Source: JAPSGM01 sp963777045 (lineage in GTDB: Bacteria; Chloroflexota; Limnocylindria; QHBO01). Taken from it: a stretch of DNA of 64,000 nucleotides. Positions 16,907-25,799 of this stretch are shown here, piece by piece; position 1 is the stretch's first letter; every line of letters starts with the position of its first letter. The position numbers and the translations under genes are program-made. The stretch covers positions 248,001 through 312,000 of the forward strand of contig CAVZPD010000015.1 of the NCBI GenBank assembly GCA_963777045.1, read 5' to 3'. The notes beneath the pieces are model-generated. The model was given only the letters and a program-made list of their open reading frames with translations. It was not told the DNA's origin and did no database searches.

Positions 16907-17413
16907 GTGAGTGCCAGCAAACGCCCGAGCACATCGAGCCTGCGACGATTCATCACGTCGCGGCCGTACGTTCCGGTGGCGGAGCTCCGCCGCCGCTTCG
17001 GGCTCGACGAGCCTGACGCCATGACCCACCTGCGCCGCAACGGCACCGCTGCCTGGATCGGATTGCCAGAGCGCGAGGCGGGGAAGATCCAGGAGCTGTG
17101 GGATCGCGGCGAGCTTGGCGTGGAGCTCTCGGTCGAGGTACGGGCGCCGGTGGTGGTGGGGCTGTATCCCATCCACATGGCCCGCTACGTGATCGAGAAC
17201 GGGGCGATCCCGGGCAACCTCCCGGCCGGCAACGCCAACGGCAACGGCCGTGCCGGGGAGCAGGACATGCGCCTGCCCGGGGACGGGCAGCGCTCGCGGC
17301 GGCCCTGGAACCGGCGCGCGCAACCTGAGCGCCAGCGCGAGCAGCGGTCCCCTCGGCCGATGAACGGGGCCCCATCCTACGGTTCGCCAGCGCAGGAGAT
17401 GCCGCGGGATTGA
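16907..17413 (+). CDS. Hypothetical protein with winged-helix-like N-terminus
   Basis: The 168-residue protein starts at GTG 16907. Residues 10-75 (RRFITSRPYVPVAELRRRFGLDEPDAMTHL-type pattern) look like a helix-turn-helix or small alpha/beta module. The middle is VELSVEVRAPVVVGLYPIHMARYVIENG. The last ~65 residues are disordered and rich in Asn, Gly, Arg, Gln and Pro. The TTGA overlap with the next gene (17410) implies coupling. I do not recognise the family. A DNA- or nucleotide-related role would be a guess. Confidence 0.6.
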   Translation: MSASKRPSTSSLRRFITSRPYVPVAELRRRFGLDEPDAMTHLRRNGTAAWIGLPEREAGKIQELWDRGELGVELSVEVRAPVVVGLYPIHMARYVIENGAIPGNLPAGNANGNGRAGEQDMRLPGDGQRSRRPWNRRAQPERQREQRSPRPMNGAPSYGSPAQEMPRD

Positions 17414-17778
17414 GCCGCGTCGCCATCGTCGCCCGAGACCTCATCATCGCCACGCGCATCGCGGAGGTGGCCGGTGCCGCTGGGCGCGAGGTGCTGCGCG
17501 TGGACACACCGGCGGAGCTTCCCGAGCCGGCATCGGTCTCGATGGCCTTCGTGGACTGGGGTTCCCGCGAGGAGGGATGGGGTGCGTGGCTGGCCGCGTG
17601 GTGCGTGGATGCACCGGTATCGCTCCGCCCGAGGTTGGTGCTCTTCGGGCCGCATACCGATATGGAGGCGCACGCCGATGCAAAGGCGGCCGGCATCGGT
17701 CCGATGCTGGCGCGCTCGAAGCTGGTGGCCGAGCTGCCGAGACTCGTGGCCAACGGCGCGCCGCGTGAGCCTCGCTGA
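17410..17778 (+). CDS. Receiver-like (CheY-fold) protein, degenerate
   Basis: The 122 residues have the strand-helix rhythm of a response-regulator receiver: RVAIVARDLIIATRIAEVAGAAG (strand 1/helix 1), MAFVDWG with one aspartate at the expected phosphoacceptor position, and LVLFGPHTDMEAHADAKAAGIGPMLARSKLVAELPRL in place of the Thr/Lys region. The acidic pair after strand 1 is reduced to one Asp, and the conserved Lys is not evident, so phosphorylation is doubtful. It starts at TTG 17410, overlapping the preceding stop. No histidine kinase is nearby. Confidence 0.6.
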   Translation: MSRVAIVARDLIIATRIAEVAGAAGREVLRVDTPAELPEPASVSMAFVDWGSREEGWGAWLAAWCVDAPVSLRPRLVLFGPHTDMEAHADAKAAGIGPMLARSKLVAELPRLVANGAPREPR

Positions 17779-17812
17779 CGGCACCAGACCACCCCAAACT
17801 GTCGCAAACTAC

Positions 17813-17839
17813 CTTGACGCTGAGGCGGCGTCGTACTAG
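17813..17839 (+). promoter_or_regulatory. Putative promoter of the giant surface-protein gene
   Basis: CTTGAC (17813-17818), 15 bp, then TACTAG (17834-17839), preceded by CAAACTAC. The same arrangement, CTTGAC-N16-TACTAG preceded by CTAGTTTG, stands before the paralogous gene at 42.8 kb. The spacing is short for sigma-70, so an alternative sigma factor or activator is possible. The leader 17840-18106 (about 265 nt) contains the hairpin CGAGCG-GGT-CGCTCG near 17903-17917 and no convincing gene. Confidence 0.45.
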
Positions 17840-18106
17840 CGTCGCCGTGTGCACGTACCCCCATGCCTTGGGGACCGTCGCGCGTCCCGATACGGCCTGA
17901 TGCGAGCGGGTCGCTCGAGATACATCGGCTGAGCTGCCGGCCGTCATATCGCGACCGCTTCGCGTCGGCTCGCTGCAGCAGCCCTTTTTCGTCGCGCAAG
18001 CCAGGCGGCTCTGCATCTTGCTCCCTTCGCGCCGGTCGCAACCGGACTCCCGCACGTGCCTGCGTGCGAACTGGGGAAATGATCAGTGCCCGAGGAAGGG
18101 GAGCGG

Positions 18107-21100
18107 ATGCGAAACGAGGAAGTCCCGACCAACCCCAACGACTGGCAATCCTCTCGGGGGGTGAGGCGCGACCTCACCTCGCCCACGATAACCCCGGCGG
18201 AACTCGAGTCGGCGCTCGCGGAGCGCCTGGGTGAGGCGCGCGCTCGACGCGAGACAGCGAAGAGCCGGCCGCGCGGGCGACGGCGGATCCCGATGGCCAC
18301 CTTTGTCGTCGGCGCCGGACTGCTCATGGCGGTCTTCGTTGCCGGCGTCGTCTCGGCGGTCGTCAGCGACGGCGGCACCTGCAATGTACGAGTCTCGGAC
18401 AAGACCCAATACAGCGGTGTCTGTACCACGACTGCCGGCGCCACCGTCGAATACCTCGGTGACTCGAACACAACGTTCGGATCGGCCGGCACCGGGACGT
18501 TCAACTCCTTCGTCCGCGTGCAGGCCGCTCCGACAGAGCAAGGCTACAACACCAACGGAACCCTCCAGTTCGATACGAAGTCCGGAAACTGGACCCACGC
18601 GATCAAGGTCAGCGAGATCCCGGTCGTCAACTACATGGGCTCGCTCTACTGGGAACTCTTCTCTGACATCAACGATGGCAACAACACGCCGCTGATCTCG
18701 CTCAACGATATGGAGGTCTGGTTCACGGCAGACGCCAACCTCACGGGCTACCCGTTTGGGACCGCCGCGGACAAGGTGTACGACTACCACGGCGACATCC
18801 TGATCAATGATGTGAATCAGGGTTCAGGACGTGGTGACCTTCGATTCAGAATCCCCTTGGCCGGCATCTCGATCCCAACGGATTGTGGGTACGGTGATGC
18901 GGGCTGCGGCACATACTTTGTCCTGTACAACCAGTGGGGAACCACGAGCTCGGACTACGCCAGCGATGGCGGTTTCGAAGAGTGGAAGGTTAAGCAGTAC
19001 CCGACCATCAAGATCGTCAAGAACACGGTCGGCGGGGACGACACGTTCGACTACACGGTCACGGGGCCGTCCGCTCCGCTGGTGCCTGCACCGAGCATCA
19101 TCACCTCGGGCGGGACGGGTGCGACGATCACATACATCGTTGACCCTGGCACATACACGATCGACGAGAACGGTCCGCCAGCTGGCTGGTCGCTCACGAA
19201 CTCGGCCTGCAGCATCAATGGCGGCTCGGCGGCTGCATATACGCCGGGCTCCGACATCGTGCTCGGTGAGACGACGCACGTCGTGTGCACCTTCACCAAC
19301 ACCAAGGACGGCAGGATCGAGATCGAGAAGCAGACGCTGCCCGATGGCGATCCGGCCAGCTTCACCTTCACCGGTGACGTGGGCGGCAGCCTGTCCGATG
19401 GGCAGTCGGCCGGCCAGAACGTGGCACCTGGCAGCTACAGCTCGACCGAGACGGTTCCGTCCGGCTGGACGCTGACCGACATCACCTGCGACGACACCGA
19501 CAGCAGCGGCGACACCTCGACCGGTGTGGCCAGCTTCGTGGTCGCCGCCGGCGAGACGGTGCGCTGCACCTTCACCAACACCAAGGACGGCAGGATCGAG
19601 ATCGAGAAGCAGACGCTGCCCGATGGCGATCCGGCCAGCTTCACCTTCACCGGTGACGTGGGCGGCAGCCTGTCCGATGGGCAGTCGGCCGGCCAGAACG
19701 TGGCACCTGGCAGCTACAGCTCGACCGAGACGGTTCCGTCCGGCTGGACGCTGACCGACATCACCTGCGACGACACCGACAGCAGCGGCGACACCTCGAC
19801 CGGTGTGGCCAGCTTCGTGGTCGCCGCCGGCGAGACGGTGCGCTGCACCTTCACCAACACCAAGGACGGCAGGATCGAGATCGAGAAGCAGACGCTGCCC
19901 GATGGCGATCCGGCCAGCTTCACCTTCACCGGTGACGTGGGCGGCAGCCTGTCCGATGGGCAGTCGGCCGGCCAGAACGTGGCACCTGGCAGCTACAGCT
20001 CGACCGAGACGGTTCCGTCCGGCTGGACGCTGACCGACATCACCTGCGACGACACCGACAGCAGCGGCGACACCTCGACCGGTGTGGCCAGCTTCGTGGT
20101 CGCCGCCGGCGAGACGGTGCGCTGCACCTTCACCAACACCAAGGACGGCAGGATCGAGATCGAGAAGCAGACGCTGCCCGATGGCGATCCGGCCAGCTTC
20201 ACCTTCACCGGTGACGTGGGCGGCAGCCTGTCCGATGGGCAGTCGGCCGGCCAGAACGTGGCACCTGGCAGCTACAGCTCGACCGAGACGGTTCCGTCCG
20301 GCTGGACGCTGACCGACATCACCTGCGACGACACCGACAGCAGCGGCGACACCTCGACCGGTGTGGCCAGCTTCGTGGTCGCCGCCGGCGAGACGGTGCG
20401 CTGCACCTTCACCAACACCAAGGACGGCAGGATCGAGATCGAGAAGCAGACGCTGCCCGATGGCGATCCGGCCAGCTTCACCTTCACCGGTGACGTGGGC
20501 GGCAGCCTGTCCGATGGGCAGTCGGCCGGCCAGAACGTGGCACCTGGCAGCTACAGCTCGACCGAGACGGTTCCGTCCGGCTGGACGCTGACCGACATCA
20601 CCTGCGACGACACCGACAGCAGCGGCGACACCTCGACCGGTGTGGCCAGCTTCGTGGTCGCCGCCGGCGAGACGGTGCGCTGCACCTTCACCAACACCAA
20701 GGACGGCAGGATCGAGATCGAGAAGCAGACGCTGCCCGATGGCGATCCGGCCAGCTTCACCTTCACCGGTGACGTGGGCGGCAGCCTGTCCGATGGGCAG
20801 TCGGCCGGCCAGAACGTGGCACCTGGCAGCTACAGCTCGACCGAGACGGTTCCGTCCGGCTGGACGCTGACCGACATCACCTGCGACGACACCGACAGCA
20901 GCGGCGACACCTCGACCGGTGTGGCCAGCTTCGTGGTCGCCGCCGGCGAGACGGTGCGCTGCACCTTCACCAACACCAAGGACGGCAGGATCGAGATCGA
21001 GAAGCAGACGCTGCCCGATGGCGATCCGGCCAGCTTCACCTTCACCGGTGACGTGGGCGGCAGCCTGTCCGATGGGCAGTCGGCCGGCCAGAACGTGGCA

Positions 21101-21763
21101 CCTGGCAGCTACAGCTCGACCGAGACGGTTCCGTCCGGCTGGACGCTGACCGACATCACCTGCGACGACACCGACAGCAGCGGCGACACCTCGACCGGTG
21201 TGGCCAGCTTCGTGGTCGCCGCCGGCGAGACGGTGCGCTGCACCTTCACCAACGAGAAGCAAGTCAGCGAGGGCTGCACGCCAGGCTTCTGGCAGGGCGG
21301 CTTCGGTATCAAGCTCTGGAACGAGATGGTGGATGGAGACTGGAGTGGTGCGGGCAGCAACCCGATCTACACCACGCAGGTCTTCTCTGACTACTTCGCC
21401 CCGACGGGCGACAGCTCGGTCGACGACGCGTCGATGCTCGACATCGTCGGCAGCGGCGGCACCAACAACTGGCCGCGCAAGGCGGCACGCGATCTGATCG
21501 CTGCCTACCTGAACTCGTCGTACGGCCTCGCCTATCCATACTCGACGACCGAAATCGTCAATGACTGGAACAGCGTTGCCAGTGGCGACACGGCTGGCTA
21601 CAAGTGGTTCCACGCCAGGTATGGGGCCGCAAACGAGCTGGGCTGCCCGATCGGTGGCGGCAGCGAGCCGATCACCTTGAGCGGTTTCATCGGGATTGGA
21701 GTGCTGTTGATGGCAGGATCACTCGGGGCCACCAGGGTCCTTCGTCGGCACCGTCGCCGCTGA
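18107..21763 (+). CDS. Giant membrane-anchored surface protein with seven identical prealbumin-like repeats
   Basis: The 1218-residue protein has a cytoplasmic N-tail (1-61), a transmembrane helix (62-86), and an N-terminal ectodomain (about 87-310). That ectodomain is shared with the 42.8-kb paralogue, with ELFSDINDGNN, GDILINDVNQGSGRGDLR and DGGFEEWKV. A divergent Cna-B/SpaA-like unit follows (about 310-398), then seven exact 93-residue units (399-1049), each KDGRIEIEKQTLPDG...ETVRCTFTNT with two cysteines. The C-terminal part has the CTPGFWQGGFG motif and ends with a helix and RRHRRR. There is no LPXTG. It is likely a stalk-like adhesin or S-layer-associated protein. ATG 18107 is chosen for the SD AAGGGGAG. 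Alternative GTG 18086. A terminator follows at 21781. Confidence 0.88.
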   Translation: MRNEEVPTNPNDWQSSRGVRRDLTSPTITPAELESALAERLGEARARRETAKSRPRGRRRIPMATFVVGAGLLMAVFVAGVVSAVVSDGGTCNVRVSDKTQYSGVCTTTAGATVEYLGDSNTTFGSAGTGTFNSFVRVQAAPTEQGYNTNGTLQFDTKSGNWTHAIKVSEIPVVNYMGSLYWELFSDINDGNNTPLISLNDMEVWFTADANLTGYPFGTAADKVYDYHGDILINDVNQGSGRGDLRFRIPLAGISIPTDCGYGDAGCGTYFVLYNQWGTTSSDYASDGGFEEWKVKQYPTIKIVKNTVGGDDTFDYTVTGPSAPLVPAPSIITSGGTGATITYIVDPGTYTIDENGPPAGWSLTNSACSINGGSAAAYTPGSDIVLGETTHVVCTFTNTKDGRIEIEKQTLPDGDPASFTFTGDVGGSLSDGQSAGQNVAPGSYSSTETVPSGWTLTDITCDDTDSSGDTSTGVASFVVAAGETVRCTFTNTKDGRIEIEKQTLPDGDPASFTFTGDVGGSLSDGQSAGQNVAPGSYSSTETVPSGWTLTDITCDDTDSSGDTSTGVASFVVAAGETVRCTFTNTKDGRIEIEKQTLPDGDPASFTFTGDVGGSLSDGQSAGQNVAPGSYSSTETVPSGWTLTDITCDDTDSSGDTSTGVASFVVAAGETVRCTFTNTKDGRIEIEKQTLPDGDPASFTFTGDVGGSLSDGQSAGQNVAPGSYSSTETVPSGWTLTDITCDDTDSSGDTSTGVASFVVAAGETVRCTFTNTKDGRIEIEKQTLPDGDPASFTFTGDVGGSLSDGQSAGQNVAPGSYSSTETVPSGWTLTDITCDDTDSSGDTSTGVASFVVAAGETVRCTFTNTKDGRIEIEKQTLPDGDPASFTFTGDVGGSLSDGQSAGQNVAPGSYSSTETVPSGWTLTDITCDDTDSSGDTSTGVASFVVAAGETVRCTFTNTKDGRIEIEKQTLPDGDPASFTFTGDVGGSLSDGQSAGQNVAPGSYSSTETVPSGWTLTDITCDDTDSSGDTSTGVASFVVAAGETVRCTFTNEKQVSEGCTPGFWQGGFGIKLWNEMVDGDWSGAGSNPIYTTQVFSDYFAPTGDSSVDDASMLDIVGSGGTNNWPRKAARDLIAAYLNSSYGLAYPYSTTEIVNDWNSVASGDTAGYKWFHARYGAANELGCPIGGGSEPITLSGFIGIGVLLMAGSLGATRVLRRHRRR
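19301..21253 (+). repeat. Seven tandem 279-bp repeats, identical at DNA level
   Basis: Seven in-frame copies start at 19301, 19580, 19859, 20138, 20417, 20696 and 20975. They appear base-for-base identical, including synonymous positions. Such identity implies recent duplication or ongoing homogenisation, and it also invites copy-number error in assembly. Confidence 0.95.
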
Positions 21764-21780
21764 TCCCCTCAACTCAGTGA

Positions 21781-21815
21781 GAGAGCCCGGCTCCGGCCGG
21801 GCTCTCTTGCTGTTT
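21781..21815 (+). terminator. Rho-independent terminator after the giant surface-protein gene
   Basis: A perfect 11-bp stem, GAGAGCCCGGC (21781-21791) with GCCGGGCTCTC (21796-21806), and loop TCCG is followed by TTGCTGTTT. It lies 17 bp after the stop codon and before the convergent glycosyltransferase. Confidence 0.85.
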
Positions 21816-21863
21816 GGCTATCCTCAGCGCACGCAATGGGCTGCGCGACGGACCCGTCGCAGG

Positions 21864-22682
21864 CTAACGCTGGGAGCGTGTCGCCTCCTGGCGCATCTCA
21901 TCGTCGAGGCGAACCGGGATCGGATGCAGGCGGCCGTCATGCTGGGCTCGGCGTGTCGAACCGCCGTTGCGTTCGGTGAGGAGAGTGCGCAGGACGCGCA
22001 GGCCATCCTTGAACGCGTTCAGGTTCGACTCGCCGTAGCGTCGGGGGGCCTCCATGCTCGGTGCCTCCGCGATGCGCAGTCCACGCGTGATGGCGCGCGT
22101 CACGATCTGCGTCTCGATCTCGAACCCATCGGCATCCAGCTCGAGCATGTTGAGCGACTTGCGCCGGAAGGCGCAGTAGCCGTAGCAAAGCTCGCTGTAG
22201 TTCGTGCCGTAGATGAAGTTGGCGAGATCGCGGAGTCGGGCATTGCCGAAGGATCGGAGCCTCGTGATGTCAGTCGTCCCGCCTCCCGGCAGGAAACGGG
22301 AACCCTTGACGAGCTCGTATCCCTCGTCGAGCAGGTCGATGAAGGTCTGGATCTCGGCGGGGTCCATGCTGCCGTCGGCATCGATCATGACCACGTAGTC
22401 GCCGCGCGCCGCCTCGAATCCGGCGCGCAGCGCAGCTCCCTTGCCGGGGCGCATCTCGTGGATGACAACCACGTCGGGCTGGATCATCTTGGCCACTTCG
22501 AGCGTACCGTCGTTGGAGAGCCCATCGACGACGATCACCTCGTCGACGAACGACGGGATGCGCTCCAGGACCCACCCGATGTTGCGGGCTTCATTCTTGG
22601 CAGGGATGACGACTGAAATCGACGCACCGGTTCGCGGCGCGACACGTGTAGGTTGGGAAGTATGAGGCTGGGCAGTTACCAT
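21864..22682 (-). CDS. Glycosyltransferase family 2 (polyprenyl-phosphate sugar synthase-like)
   Basis: The 272-residue GT2 enzyme resembles DPM1/UDP-glucose undecaprenyl transferases without membrane helices. SVVIPAKNEARNIGWVLERIP opens the GT-A fold, VDEVIVVDGLSNDGT follows, and YVVMIDADGSMDPAEI holds the DxD metal motif. YGYCAFRRKSL and DGFEIETQIVTRA are typical of the acceptor half. I start at ATG 22682, which has GGAGAGGGG upstream. ATG 22739 would add 19 residues. It is divergent from the glycan cluster and probably supplies a lipid-linked sugar to it. Confidence 0.9.
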   Translation of the reverse strand: MVTAQPHTSQPTRVAPRTGASISVVIPAKNEARNIGWVLERIPSFVDEVIVVDGLSNDGTLEVAKMIQPDVVVIHEMRPGKGAALRAGFEAARGDYVVMIDADGSMDPAEIQTFIDLLDEGYELVKGSRFLPGGGTTDITRLRSFGNARLRDLANFIYGTNYSELCYGYCAFRRKSLNMLELDADGFEIETQIVTRAITRGLRIAEAPSMEAPRRYGESNLNAFKDGLRVLRTLLTERNGGSTRRAQHDGRLHPIPVRLDDEMRQEATRSQR

Positions 22683-22741
22683 GTGTCCCCTCTCCGGAAG
22701 GATGCGAATGATGCCGATGGCCCCCGATGAGTGGGCCATTG

Positions 22742-22829
22742 GTACTGGCAGGCGCCAGTACTATTGGGTTATCGGCGGATTGTGTGGGCTCGAGAGAAGG
22801 GTGTCCAGAAAAGTGGCGACACTCGAGCC
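22742..22829. promoter_or_regulatory. Two inverted repeats between divergent glycan genes
   Basis: IR1 is a perfect 8-bp palindrome with a 4-bp centre (GTACTGGC-AGGC-GCCAGTAC, 22742-22761). IR2 is nested: GGCTCGA (22787-22793) pairs with TCGAGCC (22823-22829), and inside it GTGTC (22801-22805) pairs with GACAC (22818-22822). They sit in the 225-bp gap between two divergent genes. IR1 suits a dimeric operator. IR2 would form an RNA hairpin in the leader of the plus-strand cluster. Confidence 0.5.
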
Positions 22830-22907
22830 GGAATCCGTTGCCCCCCGTCACCAGCGTCCCACTGGACCTCGTGACAAGCTGCAAGATCCCCGTAAGACTT
22901 ACCGACC

Positions 22908-23858
22908 GTGCCCGTCCTAGAACCCCGTCGAAAGCTGCAAGATTCCGGAGTCGTCAGTCACCTGGCCTGGCTGCTTCGGACCGGAACCGCCCGCGCCGAG
23001 GCCCTGCGCCAGGTGGGCGTTTCCGAGTCCACCTTCTACCGGGAGCTGCGCCGCTCGCCCGAGCTGCGCGAGTTCCTGGAGCAGATGTCGCCCGACGCCG
23101 ACGTCGCGCCGATTCCATCCGCTCCCACCGCCAAGGCGGACCGCCCCGAGCCCACCGACAGCTCCGCCGGTGAGGCTCGCGCAAGACCCCACGAGGCCAG
23201 CCGAGCACGGGCACGAGCCCGGACCCCGGCGACGGGCTCGTCGACCGTCCCCGAGAAGGCCGGAGCGGGACAGGCCACGACGGAGGCCGAGACGGCAACC
23301 GGGCCAGCCGTGTCGGCGGCGGGGGCGACGCGGGTCGAACCCTCCAAGCGGAGGCGACGCGGCACGCGAAAGCCGAACAGGGCCTCGGCTTCGAAGCGGA
23401 AAAGCGTGGCTGCCCCGGTGGGCGGCGCGGTCCTCGAAAGCGTACCGGCGGCGCACATCGACGTCGTGGAGTTCGCGCTGGAGCCAGCCGCTGCAGCGCC
23501 GGAGGATCACGCCGGTGGGATCGCCCTCTCCGCGGCTGACTGGCTGCCTCCCGCCGCCGTCCTGATCGTCCAGCTTGCGATCGGGGTCGCCGTGGGTGCC
23601 CATCCAGCAGTGCTCGTCCTGCTCACCATCACGATCGGTGGGCTGCTGCTCGCCCTTCGGATGATGCGTCACGACGTTCCGCTCGCGGATGAGCTTGACG
23701 AGGAGTTCGAGGCACCGGTCTCGCCCGTCGACGATCCCGCGGACAGCGTGGAGGAGGCTGCTCGGCGCCGCCCGATGGACCTGACCTGGGTGGGCGCCAC
23801 GATCAAGTACACCGCGACGCAGCCGGACGATCCGAATGAAGCCCAGAAACGACCTTGA
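22908..23858 (+). CDS. Membrane protein with N-terminal HTH and long disordered linker
   Basis: The 316-residue protein starts at GTG 22908. Residues 14-50 (VVSHLAWLLRTGTARAEALRQVGVSESTFYREL) form a clear resolvase/TetR-like helix-turn-helix. Residues 65-185 are low complexity (Ala, Glu, Arg, Thr, Pro). Then come two adjacent hydrophobic segments (about 212-250) and an acidic tail with DEEFEAPVSPVDDP. It is the first gene of the plus-strand glycan cluster and overlaps the next gene by 4 bp (TTGA). A membrane-tethered regulator of glycan synthesis is plausible but unproven. The family is not recognised. Confidence 0.65.
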   Translation: MPVLEPRRKLQDSGVVSHLAWLLRTGTARAEALRQVGVSESTFYRELRRSPELREFLEQMSPDADVAPIPSAPTAKADRPEPTDSSAGEARARPHEASRARARARTPATGSSTVPEKAGAGQATTEAETATGPAVSAAGATRVEPSKRRRRGTRKPNRASASKRKSVAAPVGGAVLESVPAAHIDVVEFALEPAAAAPEDHAGGIALSAADWLPPAAVLIVQLAIGVAVGAHPAVLVLLTITIGGLLLALRMMRHDVPLADELDEEFEAPVSPVDDPADSVEEAARRRPMDLTWVGATIKYTATQPDDPNEAQKRP

Positions 23859-24895
23859 GCCCGCCGTTGACCGATAGCGAGCGGGCAGCCACTACCTCCT
23901 GGGACCCGACACCCCCTTCGGCCGCTGACGTATCCGTCGTGATCTGCGCCTACACCCTGGAGCGATGGGACAGCATCGTTGCGGCGGTGGACTCGGTGCG
24001 GACCCAGTCACCGCGGATTCGGGAGATCATCCTGGTGGCGGACCACAACGAGGAGCTTCGCGAGAAGGCTTTGGAGACGTTCGCCGATGTGACCGTGATC
24101 GACAACACGGATATCCGCGGCCTGAGCGGCGCCCGGAACAGCGGGCTGCGGACGGCTCAGGGACGCATCGTCGCCTTCCTCGACGACGATGCCGCTGCCC
24201 AGCCGGGGTGGGCCGCGGCGCTGGCCGCCGGCTACGCGGATCACCACGTCCTGGGGGTTGGCGGACTGAGCGAGCCGATCTGGGTTGCGGGTCGCCCGAC
24301 GTGGTTCCCCGAGGAGTTCGACTGGGTCGTCGGCTGCAGCTACCGAGGCCTCCCGAAGAAGACGGCATCGGTCCGCAACATGATCGGTTCGAACATGAGC
24401 CTGCGGCGCGCCGTCTTCGACGAAGTCGGTGGATTCGATCCGAGCGTGGGGCGGGTTGGCGCGAACCCGGTGGGGTGCGAGGAGACGGAGCTCTGCATCC
24501 GCGCCGTGGCGCGCTGGCCAGGCAGCAGGATCGTCCACGAACCCCGGGCCCGGGTCCACCACACGGTCCCGGCCGATCGCGGGACGTGGCGCTACTTCCG
24601 CCGGCGCTGCCTCGCCGAGGGGCGTTCCAAGGCCCAGGTCACGCGGCTCGCCGGAGCCGGCGCCGGTCTCGCTGCCGAGCGACGTTACACCGCTCACGTG
24701 CTTCCGGCCGGCATCGTCTCCAGGGTCAGGAAGGCCGTTGCCTCGCAGAGGCTTGCACCACTGGGCGCCGCGGGCGCCATCGTCATGGGACTGTCATTCA
24801 CCGGGATCGGCTACCTTGTCGGCCTGATGGTCGATCGCGATGTCCCAAAGCCGCCGCTCGCCAGCCGTCCCGAAGGCCCGACGGTCAATGGCTGA
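23855..24895 (+). CDS. Glycosyltransferase family 2
   Basis: The 346-residue protein has a GT-A fold: VSVVICAYTLERWDSIVAAVDSV, IILVADHNEEL, RGLSGARNSGL, the metal motif VAFLDDDAAAQPGW, NMIGSNMSLRRAVFDEVGGFD and the base region CEETELCIRA. The C-terminal ~90 residues contain one hydrophobic segment (LGAAGAIVMGLSFTGIGYLVG), so it is probably membrane-associated. This layout matches family-2 enzymes of exopolysaccharide clusters (WcaA-like). TTG start at 23855, overlapping the previous stop, and it in turn overlaps the next gene by 8 bp. Confidence 0.9.
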   Translation: MSPPLTDSERAATTSWDPTPPSAADVSVVICAYTLERWDSIVAAVDSVRTQSPRIREIILVADHNEELREKALETFADVTVIDNTDIRGLSGARNSGLRTAQGRIVAFLDDDAAAQPGWAAALAAGYADHHVLGVGGLSEPIWVAGRPTWFPEEFDWVVGCSYRGLPKKTASVRNMIGSNMSLRRAVFDEVGGFDPSVGRVGANPVGCEETELCIRAVARWPGSRIVHEPRARVHHTVPADRGTWRYFRRRCLAEGRSKAQVTRLAGAGAGLAAERRYTAHVLPAGIVSRVRKAVASQRLAPLGAAGAIVMGLSFTGIGYLVGLMVDRDVPKPPLASRPEGPTVNG

Positions 24896-25772
24896 CGTCG
24901 TGTGGAGCGAGGCTGATCGCAGCCCGGCCCCTGAACGCGGGGGAGCGCTCGACGACGTGACGGTCGTCGTTCCAGTCCGCAACGCCGAAGCGTTCATCAC
25001 CGATTGCCTGGCCGCCATCGTCGCATCGCGGCCCGCGGCCCTCATCGTCGTCGACGGGCTTTCGACCGACAGTACCGTGCAGCTGGCGCGTGAAGCCGGG
25101 GCGGCGGTGCTCAGTGACGGAGGGCAAGGGGTCGCCGCGGCGCGGCTGATCGGCGCGGAGCAGGCAACGACCACGTGGGTCGCGCTGGTCGATGTCGACG
25201 TGATCCTGCACCCGGGAGCGCTTCGCGACCTGCGGGACGAGGCGGCGAGCGGCGGCTACACCGCGCTGCAGGCGGGCCTCGAGAGCACGTCCGGTCCGGG
25301 CTACTGGGGGCGAGCGCTCGTGAACCACCATCTGTCGGGGCTGAGCAAGAACTGGTTCGGACTGGTGGCGACCATGTTCCGGCGCGAGGCGCTCCTCCAG
25401 CACGGCCTGGATCGCTCGTTCCTGTCGGGCGAGGACATCGAGCTCCGCTGGCGGATGGAGCAGGCTGGTCAGCGCATTGGCGTTTCGAGTCGCACCATCG
25501 TCGATCACCGATTCGGCGACAGCTACGAGTTCGCCCTCGGCCAGTTCATGGCCGATGGGGGCGGCCTGGCCCGCATGGTGGTGAAGCACGGCGTGCGGGC
25601 GATCCCGCTGCTCGGCCTGCCAACGGCCGCCGCCATCCGCGGCATCGGCCTCTCGCTGGTTCGTCGCGAACCGCGCTGGATCCCGTACTACCTAACCTTC
25701 GCCGCCGTGAACTGGTATGCCATGGCTCGGCAGCTCGTGCGGGAGGCGCGCGATGGCACCCCGGAGAACTGA
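24888..25772 (+). CDS. Glycosyltransferase family 2
   Basis: The 294-residue protein has VTVVVPVRNAEAFITDCLAAI, LIVVDGLSTDSTVQLAREAG, and the metal-binding motif VALVDVDVILHPGAL (DVD instead of DxD). The later EDIELRWRMEQAGQRIG supplies the catalytic ED, followed by a C-terminal amphipathic region. I prefer ATG 24888, overlapping the upstream stop, to ATG 24840, which would force a 56-bp overlap. The third GT2 of the region. Donor and acceptor are unknown. Confidence 0.88.
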   Translation: MADVVWSEADRSPAPERGGALDDVTVVVPVRNAEAFITDCLAAIVASRPAALIVVDGLSTDSTVQLAREAGAAVLSDGGQGVAAARLIGAEQATTTWVALVDVDVILHPGALRDLRDEAASGGYTALQAGLESTSGPGYWGRALVNHHLSGLSKNWFGLVATMFRREALLQHGLDRSFLSGEDIELRWRMEQAGQRIGVSSRTIVDHRFGDSYEFALGQFMADGGGLARMVVKHGVRAIPLLGLPTAAAIRGIGLSLVRREPRWIPYYLTFAAVNWYAMARQLVREARDGTPEN

Positions 25773-25799
25773 GCGGGCCACCCCCGAGCTCCGACGTCG

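Noticed and set aside
18824..21613. A 929-codon repetitive minus-strand frame opposite the giant surface protein
   Set aside because: It simply mirrors the seven-fold 279-bp repeat in another frame. The plus strand has a signal-anchor, a Cna-B-like fold and a ribosome site.
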